A stretch of DNA of 64,000 nucleotides from Rhizobium rhizogenes (lineage in GTDB: Bacteria > Pseudomonadota > Alphaproteobacteria > Rhizobiales > Rhizobiaceae): positions 1-64,000 of the forward strand of contig NZ_CP019702.2 of NCBI RefSeq assembly GCF_002005205.3, in the 5' to 3' direction. Below, piece by piece: positions 33,686-43,774 of this stretch. A program made the position numbers and the translations under genes. Numbering within the stretch: the first letter of the stretch is position 1; each line of letters begins with the position of its first letter. The notes under the pieces are model-generated. The model did no database searches. It was not told the origin of the DNA and saw only the letters and a program-made list of their open reading frames with translations.

Positions 33686-34690
33686 CTAGGCCTGGCGCGT
33701 GGGCTGTCGCCGGCGCGCCATGAAAATGAGAAATGGTGCACCCAGCAAGGCGATCACCACGCTTATGGGGATCTCGTTCGGTGCGATGACAGTGCGTGCT
33801 ATCGCATCCGCCAGAATGACCAGCTCGGCGCCGATGAAGGCCGTAACAGCGAGTGTGGCGCCTTCACCAGCCTGCACCGCCCGTCGTGCGATGTGCGGGG
33901 CGGCAAGTCCGATGAAGGCGATGGGACCGCTGGCTGCCGTGGCACCTCCCGCCAGCAACATCACAGTTATGAGGCTTATGAATCTCGTTCGGTGGACGGA
34001 AACGCCAAGCGATGCCGCCCGGTCGTCGCCGAGGGCGATCAGGCCGATCCGTGGCGCAATCCACAGTGCCACTAGAAAGCCGGGAACGAACACCCAGAGC
34101 GAGGCGAGAACGTTTTTCGCTGTTGCCGCCGCTAGCGATGCAGCGCGCCAGTTGCGGACCAGATCGAAACGGTCCGGATCGGTCAGGGCGATGGCCTGTG
34201 TCAGGCCAAAGCAGAAGGCGCCGACGGCGATGCCGGCCAGCGTGAGGCGCATCGGCGTGGGAAGGCCTGCCAGAGCCTGTACGGTAAAGGCGGCAAGACC
34301 CGCACCGATGGCAGCGAGCCAGAAAGGCGAGGAAATGATGTCGGTTCCCAGAGTTCCTGTTCCGATGATGATCGCCAGCCCGGCGCCGGCATTGAGACCA
34401 AGCAGGCCGGGATCGCCGAGAGGGTTACGGGTGACGGATTGTATGATGCCACCGGAAACGGCCAGGGCAGCTCCCACCAGTGTGGCAAGCGTGACGCGTG
34501 GCAGCCTGATATCCCAGAAGATCAGACTTGCCTCATCGTCGGCCCGGCCGCGTATTGCGTCGAAGACGGTCCCGAAAGGCATATGGCGGGCTCCGGTGGA
34601 AAGACCAAGTAGGACCGTTGCTGACAGAATGAGGCCGCAGCACAGAACGATCAGGATCACACGCAGTCTACTGCCGGCAAGTGGCGTCAT
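33686..34690 (-). CDS. FecCD-family siderophore permease (first subunit)
   Basis: A 334-residue permease from the ATG at 34690, which overlaps the end of the binding-protein gene by 4 bp; the frame is open upstream to 35026 but that part lies inside the neighbour. The family motifs SGGIIQSVTRNPLGDPGLLG and LTLAGIAVGAF are visible. It pairs with the second permease to import the siderophore-iron complex. Confidence 0.87.
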   Translation of the reverse strand: MTPLAGSRLRVILIVLCCGLILSATVLLGLSTGARHMPFGTVFDAIRGRADDEASLIFWDIRLPRVTLATLVGAALAVSGGIIQSVTRNPLGDPGLLGLNAGAGLAIIIGTGTLGTDIISSPFWLAAIGAGLAAFTVQALAGLPTPMRLTLAGIAVGAFCFGLTQAIALTDPDRFDLVRNWRAASLAAATAKNVLASLWVFVPGFLVALWIAPRIGLIALGDDRAASLGVSVHRTRFISLITVMLLAGGATAASGPIAFIGLAAPHIARRAVQAGEGATLAVTAFIGAELVILADAIARTVIAPNEIPISVVIALLGAPFLIFMARRRQPTRQA

Positions 34691-35613
34691 TGCGGTTGCG
34701 CTCTCGCGAAAAGGCGGCGCCAGCCCTCGGCCAAGTACCGTGCCGTGTAAAGTGAACCGAACACGCAGTTTCCATTGATGAGATGAACGTGACCCGCGCA
34801 GACGGCGGGCAACCTTTGCCATAATGGCTCGGCGGATAACTGGTTTGCGCCGCCATTCCCAAAATCGATTAGCAGAATGGCGTCGACATCGCCTAAGACC
34901 TCGCCGAAACATTCCAGTGCCACCTCGCCATAGGGGCCGAGCCGGTCTGCGCCGATCTCCTGTCCGCCGAGTTCCGATAGCACCTGTGCCGGCATGACAA
35001 GACCGTAGCCGGTACCCTGGCTGCAAACCATCGCGCGTCGCTTGACCGTATCGTAATAGAGTGCGGCAAAACGCTGGAGCGACAGCGTATCGGCATGTTG
35101 ATTGCGGATATCCAAGATCAGTCTGTCGTGTTCGCTGAGGCGCTGCTGCACGAGTTGTGTCTTGCCGAGCCAGTTGCCGAGGTCCTGCAGATTAACCTGC
35201 CAGCTATGAAGATGACTGGAGGGCAGAACAGGCGCGATGGACGACAACCGGATCAACGGCCACCAGTCAGAATTTGGTGAGGAGTCCGGACACAAAATCA
35301 GGTCCGGTGCCAGCGTTAGGATCTGTTCGAGGTCCGGCGGAGCCGTCAGCATCGGCACGTTGTCGGGCACGGGAACCCAAGGTCGCGCCCGGCTGTGGCT
35401 GTAACCGGCTATCGGCAGATCGAGAGCCAGCGCCAATTCCAGGCTGATCCGGGAATCGACCGCAAGTACGCGCTGCGGACTTGCGGGGATGTCCACGCGA
35501 CCCAGAGATGTTTCCACCCTTCGTCGCCAGTCCGAGGCAGGCAATGCTGCTGCCGCAGGCAGGGCCATGGATGCGCCAGCCGCCAGAAATGCGCGCCGCG
35601 AAAAGTGAGACAT
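34687..35613 (-). CDS. Siderophore periplasmic binding protein (FecB/FhuD-like)
   Basis: A 308-residue type III binding protein with a twin-arginine-like signal (SRRAFLAAGASMALPAAAA). The two lobes of the TroA/FhuD fold are visible (RVLAVDSRISLELALAL; LTLAPDLILCPDS; a long helix near 150-175). It receives the iron complex from the receptor encoded 16 bp upstream and delivers it to the permeases. The ligand cannot be read from sequence. Confidence 0.83.
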   Translation of the reverse strand: MSHFSRRAFLAAGASMALPAAAALPASDWRRRVETSLGRVDIPASPQRVLAVDSRISLELALALDLPIAGYSHSRARPWVPVPDNVPMLTAPPDLEQILTLAPDLILCPDSSPNSDWWPLIRLSSIAPVLPSSHLHSWQVNLQDLGNWLGKTQLVQQRLSEHDRLILDIRNQHADTLSLQRFAALYYDTVKRRAMVCSQGTGYGLVMPAQVLSELGGQEIGADRLGPYGEVALECFGEVLGDVDAILLIDFGNGGANQLSAEPLWQRLPAVCAGHVHLINGNCVFGSLYTARYLAEGWRRLFARAQPQ

Positions 35614-35629
35614 CAGAAATTCGACCCGA

Positions 35630-38119
35630 TCAAAACTTGAAGGTGGTTGAAATGGTCAGGGCACGAGATGCACTGGGGTACAGAAGATTGAATCCCGGGA
35701 ATGTGCTCCAATAGGCCTCGTTGAAAGCGTTGGTGAGATTCGCCTGGAAGACGATGGGCTGGGCATTCTCCCGCTCCCAGGTATAGCGTGCGCCAAAGTC
35801 GAAGGTGTTCCATCCGGACATTTTCTGCAGATTGGCGGCATCGACATAAGATGAACCCGTGGAATTCATCCGTGCCGACAGGGTCAGGTTCGGAAGGAAC
35901 TCGGGATCCCATTCGGCTCCCAGCGTGACGGTGTAATCCGGCGCGCCGGCAGCCTTCTTACCGTCATAGAGACCATTCGCCGTCTTTGTCGTCTCCGCGT
36001 CAAGAAGAACAAGCCCGCCCAGAACACGAAGCGACGACGTGATTTCGCCTGCCACGTTAAATTCAATGCCGCGATAAACCGTTTCGCCATCGGCCTTGAA
36101 AGTGTTGTTGACACTGTCGGCGACGCCGGAAGCCTGTGTGGTCTGGAAAATACTCAGTGTGGTGAGAATGTCGCCCCAGTCAACCTTCACGCCGGCCTCG
36201 TATTGTTCCGTAACATAGGGTGAAAGCGCCTCGCCGCCATTCGAATAGGTGTCGGGCACGGTTTGGCCGGCGCTGAGACCTTCTATGTAGCTCGCATATA
36301 TTGTGGTGTTGTCCCATGGCTTCACTGACAGGCCGATGACGGGCGTCAGCGCATCACTTTCGTAGGAGCCCGTTTTCGCTCCTGTCACGATGTTGAAATT
36401 GTCGACCTCGACATATTGCTTGCGTAACCCGAGCGTCAGTTGCAGTCGTTCATCGAATGCGGAAAGAGTATCGGACAGTGCAATGCTGGTGAAGGTCGTT
36501 TCACTTTGCAGTCCAATCGGCGTGTCGATGATGGTTGGCGCCGGTGCAAAGACGGGGTTATAGATGTTGGACTGCGTTACCGACAAGACCCGGGTGGTCG
36601 CAGAACTCCGGTCGGCGCGGTAGCCGTTCACGGAAAGCGTGACGTCATGGGACACCGGGCCGGTGTCGAAATTGGCGCGCAAGCCTGCTTCTGCGGACCG
36701 GCGGTCTATATCGATCAGATATCGCCGACCTGTCGCGGTGAAATCACCATTCGGCAGAAGACCGGTTCCTGCTTCTACCGCCTGATTCCAATCCATGGAA
36801 CTCAGGCCGCCCTTTGCGTAAATCGAGAGCTGATCGGAAATGTCAAATTCCGTCGAAACAGCAGCATAGCGGTCGGTGAAATCGCTGTAGTTCCAGGGTG
36901 ATACCCAGCCTTCCTGAGGTTTTGGCGGGCGTGCCAGCGGAACGCCGGGCGCTGCTATTACCGTATTGCTCATCCGCTCGGTATCGAGCACCTGCTGACC
37001 CAGATCCACGGCAAAACGGAAGTGTTCCCCCCTGTAGTCCAGCGCGAGTGTTCCGTTGGACAATTCCTGCGCCTGGTCTGAAATCGATGTATCGCCGTTG
37101 CGATAAAGGATATTGGCACGCGCGCCCCACTCCTTGCCGTCGCCGAAACGGCGGCCGATATCCAGATGCCCGCCAAACTGGCTGTCGGTTGTGTAGGTAC
37201 TTGTAAATTGTGTGAGCGGCTCATCTTCGGCGCGTTTGGGCACGAGATTGATCACGCCTCCGACCCCGCTTGGCGAAAGGCCACCGAGAAAAGCGCCCGG
37301 CCCCTTGAGGATCTCGACACGCTCTATGCCCGCAAGTGTGGTCTGGCTGTTGGGCGCCACACCGAACAGTCCGTTATAAGCGAGTGCACCATTGCCAACC
37401 TGCACGCCGCGGATGATGAAATAATTGCCGTTGCCGACGTTGGTCGGCTCTACGTTGCGGATGGCGGGATCGTTCTTCACAACATCTGCAACGGATTGTG
37501 CGTTCTGGTTCTCAATCAGTTTCGACGTATAGTTCGTAACAGTGAATGGCGTACTCATCACGTCACGATTGCCGAGAACACCGAGCGCTCCGCCGGTTGC
37601 GATCTGACCGCCGGCGTAGACGGGCGGCGAATTCCAGTTGTTGATACGTTCGATCAGGATAGGGTCAAGCAGCGTCGAGCCATCCGCACTGACGCCGCCA
37701 TTGCCGGCCTGCGCGTTTGATCCGGTGATGGTTACGGTGCTGCCGTTGATCCGGTGGTTGAGGCCTGATCCGGTGAGCAGCTGCGCGATTGCCTCGTTAC
37801 GGGTAAACGAGCCCCGGACGCCTGGAGAGTTCTTCCCCCGTGCGAGATTGGCGTCGAGGAAAAGCTGGGTACCGGTTGCGCTGGAATAAGCGACCAGCGC
37901 CCTTGAAAGCGACTGGGACGGGATATCGAACGAAATCCTGCGTTCACGTGCGGTCGTTTGTGTGGATTGTGCATGTGCCGGTAGTAAATGAACTACTGAG
38001 GCGACGATGAGTGCCGTGCTGAGCATCAGGGACCGGGTAAGGAAGGATTTCCGCAGCCGTCGGGCAGGTGCGGAATTATCCATATCCTTACGGTGTCCCG
38101 GGATGTATTCGTTCTGCAT
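35630..38119 (-). CDS. TonB-dependent siderophore receptor with signalling domain
   Basis: An 829-residue outer-membrane transducer. A signal peptide ends near AHAQ, then an STN signalling domain (about residues 59-131, FDIPSQSLSRALVAYSSATG) contacts the FecR-like protein. The plug follows (NDPAIRNVEP, FIIRGVQVGNG, RVEILKGPGAFLGG) and then a 22-strand barrel ending in the terminal phenylalanine TTFKF. FhuA/FpvA-like features suggest a ferric siderophore ligand. I chose the ATG at 38119; 38083 and 38209 are alternatives. The gene precedes the binding-protein gene by 16 bp, forming one uptake operon. Confidence 0.87.
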   Translation of the reverse strand: MQNEYIPGHRKDMDNSAPARRLRKSFLTRSLMLSTALIVASVVHLLPAHAQSTQTTARERRISFDIPSQSLSRALVAYSSATGTQLFLDANLARGKNSPGVRGSFTRNEAIAQLLTGSGLNHRINGSTVTITGSNAQAGNGGVSADGSTLLDPILIERINNWNSPPVYAGGQIATGGALGVLGNRDVMSTPFTVTNYTSKLIENQNAQSVADVVKNDPAIRNVEPTNVGNGNYFIIRGVQVGNGALAYNGLFGVAPNSQTTLAGIERVEILKGPGAFLGGLSPSGVGGVINLVPKRAEDEPLTQFTSTYTTDSQFGGHLDIGRRFGDGKEWGARANILYRNGDTSISDQAQELSNGTLALDYRGEHFRFAVDLGQQVLDTERMSNTVIAAPGVPLARPPKPQEGWVSPWNYSDFTDRYAAVSTEFDISDQLSIYAKGGLSSMDWNQAVEAGTGLLPNGDFTATGRRYLIDIDRRSAEAGLRANFDTGPVSHDVTLSVNGYRADRSSATTRVLSVTQSNIYNPVFAPAPTIIDTPIGLQSETTFTSIALSDTLSAFDERLQLTLGLRKQYVEVDNFNIVTGAKTGSYESDALTPVIGLSVKPWDNTTIYASYIEGLSAGQTVPDTYSNGGEALSPYVTEQYEAGVKVDWGDILTTLSIFQTTQASGVADSVNNTFKADGETVYRGIEFNVAGEITSSLRVLGGLVLLDAETTKTANGLYDGKKAAGAPDYTVTLGAEWDPEFLPNLTLSARMNSTGSSYVDAANLQKMSGWNTFDFGARYTWERENAQPIVFQANLTNAFNEAYWSTFPGFNLLYPSASRALTISTTFKF

Positions 38120-38261
38120 CGCGCCGCCCCTGTGTCCGAAAACCCGCCTGACGGGTTTAGTTTTCGCTCGAGGGTCGCTCTTCGCTGTTGCCCTCATAAT
38201 GTTAGACACCTGGGAAGACCGAGCTAATGATCGGTGTGCTGCATTTTTCTGAATTTTTTGT

Positions 38262-39188
38262 CTATCGGCGATAGATGACCGTTACGTAGCCATTTGCGTT
38301 TAAAATCCTGAGCGGCAAGGTTTCCGCGATTGTTTGCAACGCGATTTCGGTATGCCTTGTGTCAAAGATGGCCGTGACTGGAACGTCGCCGATCGATCGG
38401 TCCATCAGAATGATACGGCCGCGGCGGTAGCGTTCCAGTTCGGCAAGTACCCGCCACAGTGGAACATCCTCGAAAACGATCCGGTCCCGGCGCCAAGCCT
38501 GAACGGTGGCCGCATCTGCCTGTGTCAGCGGCCGGATGCCATCGGCGCCATAATCGAGCTGCCATCCGGACTGGACCACGACGTCATCCGCTCCGGGCGC
38601 CTGAACCACGACAGCATGTTCGATAACCGATACCGTTACCATATCCGGCATGATCTTGACGTCGAATTCGGTTCCGAGCGCCCGTATGCGACCGCTCTCT
38701 GCCTGAACAACAAATGGCCTGTTGATGTCAGCAGCCACCCTGAAGAAAGCCTGGCCGCGATGCAGGATGAGACGTCGTTCACTGCCGGAATATAGCATCG
38801 AAAGGGCGGAATAGCCGCCGAGTTCAACAGTGCTGCCGTCAGGCAGGGTGAATGAGTGACGTTCGGCGACATCAGTTCGGAAATCCGCAAACAGGTCTGC
38901 ATGGGTATAAAGATATGCGACCGGTGCTCCAATCAGTACCGCCAGACCGCCAAGCAGGGCGCCGCGCCTGCCGATTGTCCCCGCCTGCCGCCGCTCGAAC
39001 TCCGGTTTCACCATATCGAAGCGATCCCACAATGCCTGGGCGCGATCATAAGCACTGCGGTGAGACGGATGGGCGGCCAGCCATGTCTCGAAATCAAGCC
39101 AGTCCCTCTCGCTGACCTGCTCGTCCTTCATTTGGACGAACCATTCCAGCGCCTCCATGTAGATTGGATCAGTTTCGTCGTCCTGCAT
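38262..39188 (-). CDS. FecR-like anti-sigma/sigma-regulator
   Basis: A 308-residue membrane signal transducer. The N-terminal cytoplasmic part (residues 1-90, with WLDFETWLAAHPSHRSAYDRA, the FecR/DUF4880-type segment) should bind the sigma factor. One transmembrane helix lies near 94-112, and the periplasmic FecR domain follows (FTLPDGSTVELGGYSAL and the C-terminal STN-like part). It relays receptor occupancy to the sigma factor encoded 113 bp upstream. Receptor, regulator and sigma genes together form a cell-surface signalling system. Confidence 0.86.
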   Translation of the reverse strand: MQDDETDPIYMEALEWFVQMKDEQVSERDWLDFETWLAAHPSHRSAYDRAQALWDRFDMVKPEFERRQAGTIGRRGALLGGLAVLIGAPVAYLYTHADLFADFRTDVAERHSFTLPDGSTVELGGYSALSMLYSGSERRLILHRGQAFFRVAADINRPFVVQAESGRIRALGTEFDVKIMPDMVTVSVIEHAVVVQAPGADDVVVQSGWQLDYGADGIRPLTQADAATVQAWRRDRIVFEDVPLWRVLAELERYRRGRIILMDRSIGDVPVTAIFDTRHTEIALQTIAETLPLRILNANGYVTVIYRR

Positions 39189-39301
39189 AGCAGCCTGTCG
39201 TTTCCCGATTTTATCTATCCATCTGTTGGGTCGGTTTCACGGCTTCGGATCACCAGTAACCTATAGGGCAGATGAGGAAGCGAAACCAATGGAAGCTGCG
39301 G

Positions 39302-39808
39302 TTATTCCGCACGCAGGCGACGATCGAGTTCCGCCATGGCCGCAACCACCTGCGTAATCACGGTGTTGCGGGAAATGTCCATGTGCCGGGCGATTTCGTC
39401 ATAGGAGAGACCCTCGATCCTGTTGAGCACGAAAGCCTGCCTCCGACGCGAAGGCAACTGCGCGATAGCCTTGAGAAGCCTGCGGAGCTCGCTGCGATAA
39501 AGAGCAATCATCTCCGGTGAGGGCTTCGTATCCGGTATATCGTCCGTCACGGCGCCGGCAATCTCCATCTCTGCCCGCCGGCCTGAGTCCCTGAGGTAAT
39601 TGAGGGCCAGATTTCGCACCGCCTGCGTGACATAGGCCGCGTTATGGGGTCTGGAACTGCCGCCGGAGCCGAGGATGTTCGTAAACACCTGTTGGACCAG
39701 ATCTTCGGCCGTATCGGGATTGCGGACTATGCGCCGCACGAATGAGCGAAGCCGATCGTATTCAGTCTCGTAGAGCGTCGTCATGTCCAGCACGGGGCGG
39801 TCATCCAA
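39302..39808 (-). CDS. ECF sigma factor, FecI/PvdS-like
   Basis: A 168-residue extracytoplasmic-function sigma factor. Region 2 contains RLRSFVRRIVRNPDTAEDLVQQVF, and region 4 shows LPSRRRQAFVLNRIEGLSYDEIA with the helix-turn-helix DISRNTVITQ. When released it should transcribe the receptor-uptake operon. A TGA-N9-TCA motif lies 34 bp upstream of its start, suggesting iron repression. Confidence 0.88.
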   Translation of the reverse strand: MDDRPVLDMTTLYETEYDRLRSFVRRIVRNPDTAEDLVQQVFTNILGSGGSSRPHNAAYVTQAVRNLALNYLRDSGRRAEMEIAGAVTDDIPDTKPSPEMIALYRSELRRLLKAIAQLPSRRRQAFVLNRIEGLSYDEIARHMDISRNTVITQVVAAMAELDRRLRAE

Positions 39809-39841
39809 TACAGATTTCGCCGGTTCTATATCAACAAAACA

Positions 39842-39856
39842 TGATAATTCAAGTCA
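39842..39856. promoter_or_regulatory. Candidate RirA iron-responsive operator
   Basis: TGATAATTCAAGTCA fits the rhizobial iron-responsive operator TGA-N9-TCA bound by RirA. It lies 34 bp upstream of the sigma-factor start, where a repressor would act. The pattern is loose and can occur by chance, so support comes mainly from location. Confidence 0.4.
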
Positions 39857-40174
39857 TCTTATTGTTATCGGCCGACCCAAGCGGTATGTCGCTCAATTTG
39901 GGAATTCTTCGGTTCCGGTTGCGTCCGATATTTTGTGCTGTGCTCCAATCGCCAGCTGATGAACACAATAACCAGTGCGCGCCCCGACCGCGATGCTCGC
40001 AAATTATAGGCTGCCCATGAACATTCAAACGTATGGAAATCAAGATAATCCGCAACCACCCGACGTGGCCTTGACGATCGGCAGATAATATCAATGCTTC
40101 AGAGGCCGATCAGGAGGATGAATGTTGTCCCACGACTAAGAAGCACATAGTCACGATCACACGGCCGGAGCGAA
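39857..40174. other. Intergenic region between iron locus and IS3
   Basis: No gene recognised. It holds the upstream side of the sigma-factor promoter and the flank of the IS3 element whose end begins near 40175 (TGAACCGCACCGGG). No repeat or hairpin stands out. Confidence 0.4.
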
Positions 40175-40227
40175 TGAACCGCACCGGGTTTGCCGGAGGC
40201 TCCAACTTCTGAGAGAGTGGAGCCGAT

Positions 40228-40554
40228 ATGAGCAAGACAACGAACAAGTTTTCACCTGAAGTCCGCCAACGCGCCATCCGCATGGTGCTGGATCACGAGG
40301 CAGAGCACCCGTCGCGGTGGGCAGCCGTTTCATCTATTGCGGGCAAGATCGGTTGCTCGCCAGCCACGCTGCATGAATGGGTAAAGAAGACAGAGGTCGA
40401 CAGCGGCAAACGAGCAGGCTTGCCGAGCGACGCGGCCGAGAAGATGAAGGCTCTTGAGCGGGAGAACCGCGAGCTTCGTCAGGCCAACGAGATTTTGCGC
40501 AAGGCGTCGGCCTATTTCGCGATGGCGGAGCTCGACCGCCCCTTCAAACGATGA
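40228..40554 (+). CDS. IS3-family OrfA
   Basis: A 108-residue DNA-binding protein with a helix-turn-helix ([17 protein letters not shown] to [13 protein letters not shown]) and a C-terminal leucine-zipper-like coiled coil ([20 protein letters not shown]). It overlaps orfB by 4 bp, as in IS3 elements that make the transposase by frameshifting. It is complete, but its partner is truncated. Confidence 0.82.
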   Translation: MSKTTNKFSPEVRQRAIRMVLDHEAEHPSRWAAVSSIAGKIGCSPATLHEWVKKTEVDSGKRAGLPSDAAEKMKALERENRELRQANEILRKASAYFAMAELDRPFKR

Positions 40555-40804
40555 TCTCGTTCATTGACGAACACCGTAGCGTGTTCGGGGTCGAGCCGAT
40601 CTGCAGGCTTTTGCCGATTGCCCCATCAACCTACTACGAGAACGTCGCCAAGCGCCTGGATGTGGACCGCTTGTCGATCCGCGCCCGCAGCGATATCAGC
40701 CTGAAGATAGAGATAAGGCGTGTCTTCGAGCAGAACTTTCGCGTCTATGGCGTTCGCAAGGTCTGGCGGCAATTGCAGCGGGAGGGCTTCGACGCTGCCT
40801 GTCA
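40551..40804 (+). pseudogene. IS3-family OrfB, N-terminal third
   Basis: About 83 residues of OrfB ([43 protein letters not shown]) before the IS21 insertion at about 40803 replaces the rest. The DDE domain is absent. Confidence 0.78.
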
Positions 40805-40917
40805 ATCGGTGTCGTAACGGGACCCCTTCCTCTGGTTGCCTTGGGTCAGCGCGCGTAGGCCCGGAGCTTTCCATTTAGCGCAGGGCCTTCGGGCGCGGGT
40901 TGTTTGTCTTTTCGGCT

Positions 40918-41652
40918 TTAGCTTTGAGAGCGGTTCTTGAAGCGCCAGGATTCATTTCCGGTTTCGATGATCTCGCAATGATGAGTGAGCCTGTCGAGGA
41001 GAGCGGCGGTCATCTTTGCGTCTCCGAAGACGGCTGGCCATTCGCCGAAGGCCAGGTTCGTTGAGACGATGATCGAGGTGCGCTCGTAGAGCCTGCTGAT
41101 GAGATGGAAGAGAAGCTGTCCGCCGGCCTGTGCGAAGGGCAGATATCCCAGTTCGTCCATGATGACGAAGTCGAGCCTGGAGATGAAGTCGGCGAGCCGT
41201 CCCTGCTTGCCGTTGCGTGCTTCTGTTTCGAGCCGATTGACGAGATCGACGACATTGTAAAAGCGTCCGCGCATGCCGTTGCGGATCAGGGCGCGGGCGA
41301 GCGCTATGGACAGATGGGACTTTCCCGTTCCGGTCCCGCCGACCAGCACGACGTTATGCTGCTCAGTGAGGAATGCGCCTGTCGCGAGTTGACGCACCAG
41401 CCCTTCGTTGACGGGCGTGCCGGTGAAGTGGAAGTCGTCGATGTCCTTGGCCAGCGGCAGCTTGGCCAGCGTGATCTGGTATTTGATCGAGCGCGCCTGC
41501 TTCTCGGATATCTCGGACTGAAGCAGGTCACCGACGATCTTCGGCGGTTCATGCTGGCGCTTGATGCTGGAGGCCATGATCTCGTCATAGGCGGTGCGCA
41601 TGCCGTAAAGCTTCAGCGAGCCCATCATGTCGAGGATGTGAGAACGTTCCAT
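40918..41652 (-). CDS. istB: IstB-like ATP-binding helper of IS21
   Basis: A 244-residue AAA+ ATPase related to DnaA/DnaC, with Walker [11 protein letters not shown] (residues about 105-114) and Walker [13 protein letters not shown]. It assists the IstA transposase in target capture. It starts one base after the istA stop region and is full length, ending in WRFKNRSQS. Confidence 0.87.
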   Translation of the reverse strand: MERSHILDMMGSLKLYGMRTAYDEIMASSIKRQHEPPKIVGDLLQSEISEKQARSIKYQITLAKLPLAKDIDDFHFTGTPVNEGLVRQLATGAFLTEQHNVVLVGGTGTGKSHLSIALARALIRNGMRGRFYNVVDLVNRLETEARNGKQGRLADFISRLDFVIMDELGYLPFAQAGGQLLFHLISRLYERTSIIVSTNLAFGEWPAVFGDAKMTAALLDRLTHHCEIIETGNESWRFKNRSQS

Positions 41653-41653
41653 G

Positions 41654-43152
41654 TCAGCTTGCCCTCCTTAGGCTATCGTAACGGGCGCAGTCGGCTAAGG
41701 GCTCAAGGGTCAGGCGAAGCGCGTCGGGGATGGAAAGAATGGCGGCCGGCTGCGGGTCACGCTTACGGGCCAGAATGTTGATGATGACGGCGGATGAGAA
41801 CACACCCTCATCGAGCGCCTCCTGGCAGGCCGCCTCGACGGCAAGAAGACTATCGATGCCGACGCATTCGAGGATCGACACCATCTGCCGATCACCGTCA
41901 TGCATGGCCTTGAGCTTGCGGCGCACCTTCTCCATGGCCGCCGGCAGAACCCAGTCGTGGAATGGCGCACCGTTCCTCAGCGCACCCGGCTTGCGGGAAA
42001 GAACCGGCACGTAATGCCATGGGTTATAGATTGTCTCGCCACGACCGAAGCAGCGCTTGTGCCGGCCGATCTCGACGCCGTTTTGCCGGATGACGATGTG
42101 GTCGGCATAGGCGTGGACTTCGGCCGGACGACCGACCGCGGTGGAGACCACCGAGTACTTGTTGTTGTCAAAACGCACGAGGCAGGTCTTGCCGATCGCA
42201 GCCTGCATGGCATGGAAACCATCGAACTTGCCAGGGTAGCTGACCAGGTGCGGCCGCTCTGCTTCAAATATCTCCCAGATCGTGTGCTGCTGTTGGTCGA
42301 CATGCTTATGGGCGCGAGCATGAGCGATGCACCTGTCCAGCAGCCAGCCATTCAACTCGTCATAGGATTTGAAGCGCAGCCGTGGCGTGAAGAAGCGTTC
42401 GCGCACCAGGCCGACCTGATTCTCGACCTGCCCCTTCTCCCAGCCGGACGCCGGTGTGCAGGCCACCGGCTCGACAAGGAAATGGCTGCACATCTGAAGG
42501 AAGCGGCGATTATATTGCCGGTCCTTGCCAACAAAGACCGTCTCCACAGCCGTCTTCATATTGTCGTAGATACCGCGTGTGCAGCCCCCCCGAAGAAGCC
42601 GAACGCCCGGTCATGCGCGTCGAAGACCATCTCCTGGCTCTCGCGGGGATAGGCCCTAATGTACATCATCCGGCTGTGGCAGAGCCGGACATGCGCCACC
42701 TTCACCGGCGTCGTCACGCCGTTCAAAACAACGATCTCGTGGCTCCAGTCGAACTGGTAGGCCTCGCCCGGCGCGTAGTAGAGCGGAACATAGGCTTGCG
42801 CCGTCACCGCCCCGCGCTCTTTCGACCAGGTCCTCGCATAGCGCCGGACGGTGTCGTAACCGCCTTCGTAGCCGAGATCGCGTAAATCCTCATATATCCG
42901 GATAAGCGTTAGCCGTTCGCGGGAAGACTTCGCCTCATTGGCAAGAAGTAAACCGTCGAGTTGATCGCACCAGGGACCAAGCTTCGGCTGAGGCTGGCGG
43001 TGCCGTTCATATTTGAACGCCGTTTCGTCTGAACGCAAAACCTTGCGAACCACCTTGCGCGATATGCCAAGCTCCCGGCAGATCGCCTTGATCGACTTAC
43101 CCTGAACATGGGAAAGCCGCCGTATCTTTAAAATTGTCTCCACAACAAGCAT
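41654..43152 (-). pseudogene. istA: IS21-family IstA transposase, frameshifted
   Basis: The two halves of a transposase of about 500 residues lie in different frames. The first (43152 to 42556) has the helix-turn-helix region (ICRELGISRKVVRKVL) and the first catalytic aspartate (YQFDWSHEIV). The second (42559 to 41654) continues with GIYDNMKTAV in its upstream part and the catalytic glutamate in KGQVENQVGL. The shift maps to a run of seven Cs at 42585-42591 (GGGGGGG on the coding strand); six would restore the frame. It may be a mutation, a sequencing error or programmed slippage. Confidence 0.85.
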
Positions 43153-43227
43153 CCAAATAAAAAGCCTCCGATAAAACCGGAGGCTGTTGTAACCCCATTG
43201 TCAGAAGGGGTCCCGTTTGGACGCCGA

Positions 43228-43560
43228 TCACCCCGCTAACGGGGTCCTTATTCCATGCCGAAGCACAGCCAAGATCAGCCGATCGTGCTCTTTCAGCCCA
43301 ATCTCGGCCGTTGAAATCAAGCCCTGGGCGATGACAAGCAATCGGATCTCGCGATTGCGATGCCGGCGCCGATCGCCAGGGATGGTCTTGAGCCCGAGAT
43401 TGATCGCGGCGAGATGGGCTCCGGTGGTAACGCCCAACTGCCGGAGGATCGAGGAGGCAAGCAACCAGCCAAGCCAGGGCCCGTGCTGCAGGCCGGAAAT
43501 CTCGTTCCAAGTATCGAGGGCGACGATCGCCTGCAGCACCGCCGGCAGGTTTTCGGCCTA
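43228..43560 (-). pseudogene. RHE_PE00001/DUF1612-type gene fragment (copy 1)
   Basis: About 110 residues (NLPAVLQAIVALDTWNE, HGPWLGWLLASSILRQL, AINLGLKTIP, RRRHRNREIRLLVIAQGL). They align with the middle of the larger copy at 45942-47093. The N-terminal part is gone, with a stop just before at about 43558, and the C-terminal helix-turn-helix was removed by the IS21 insertion. Its TGG codon at the position where the other copy has TAG shows that the amber codon there is derived. Confidence 0.65.
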
Positions 43561-43774
43561 GCGCAATCGAGAAGCTGCGTTGGCATACTGCGACGTTGTA
43601 TATCCCTCGAACATATGGCATGGCCGCGCCGGCGGCCTGCCCGCTTTGCACCTGAGGATTTTGGAATTTGTGTTTTATGACGGGGATTTAGCGCTTGATC
43701 GCAGTGCTATGGCGTATTGGATCGTAGTTTTAGGCTACTGCCGGATAGCATGTCGTGCTGTGGAGTGGTTGCGG

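Larger units (their letters stand above)
40175..40804 (+). mobile_element. IS3-family element, cut short by IS21
   Basis: The left end is at about 40175 (TGAACCGCACCGGGTTTGCC). It carries an intact orfA and the first third of orfB, which ends at about 40800 where the IS21 terminal repeat begins. The rest of the element is not found on the far side of the IS21, so part has been lost. Confidence 0.75.
40803..43230 (-). mobile_element. IS21-family insertion sequence
   Basis: An element of about 2.4 kb with imperfect inverted terminal repeats. ATCGGTGTCGTAACGGGACC near 40805 is mirrored at 43224 (ATCGGCGTCCAAACGGGACC on the minus strand); the shared core AACGGGACCCCTTC is perfect. It carries istB and a frameshifted istA on the minus strand. 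It is inserted between a truncated IS3 orfB and a truncated RHE_PE00001-type gene. The exact ends are uncertain by a few bases. Confidence 0.8.
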
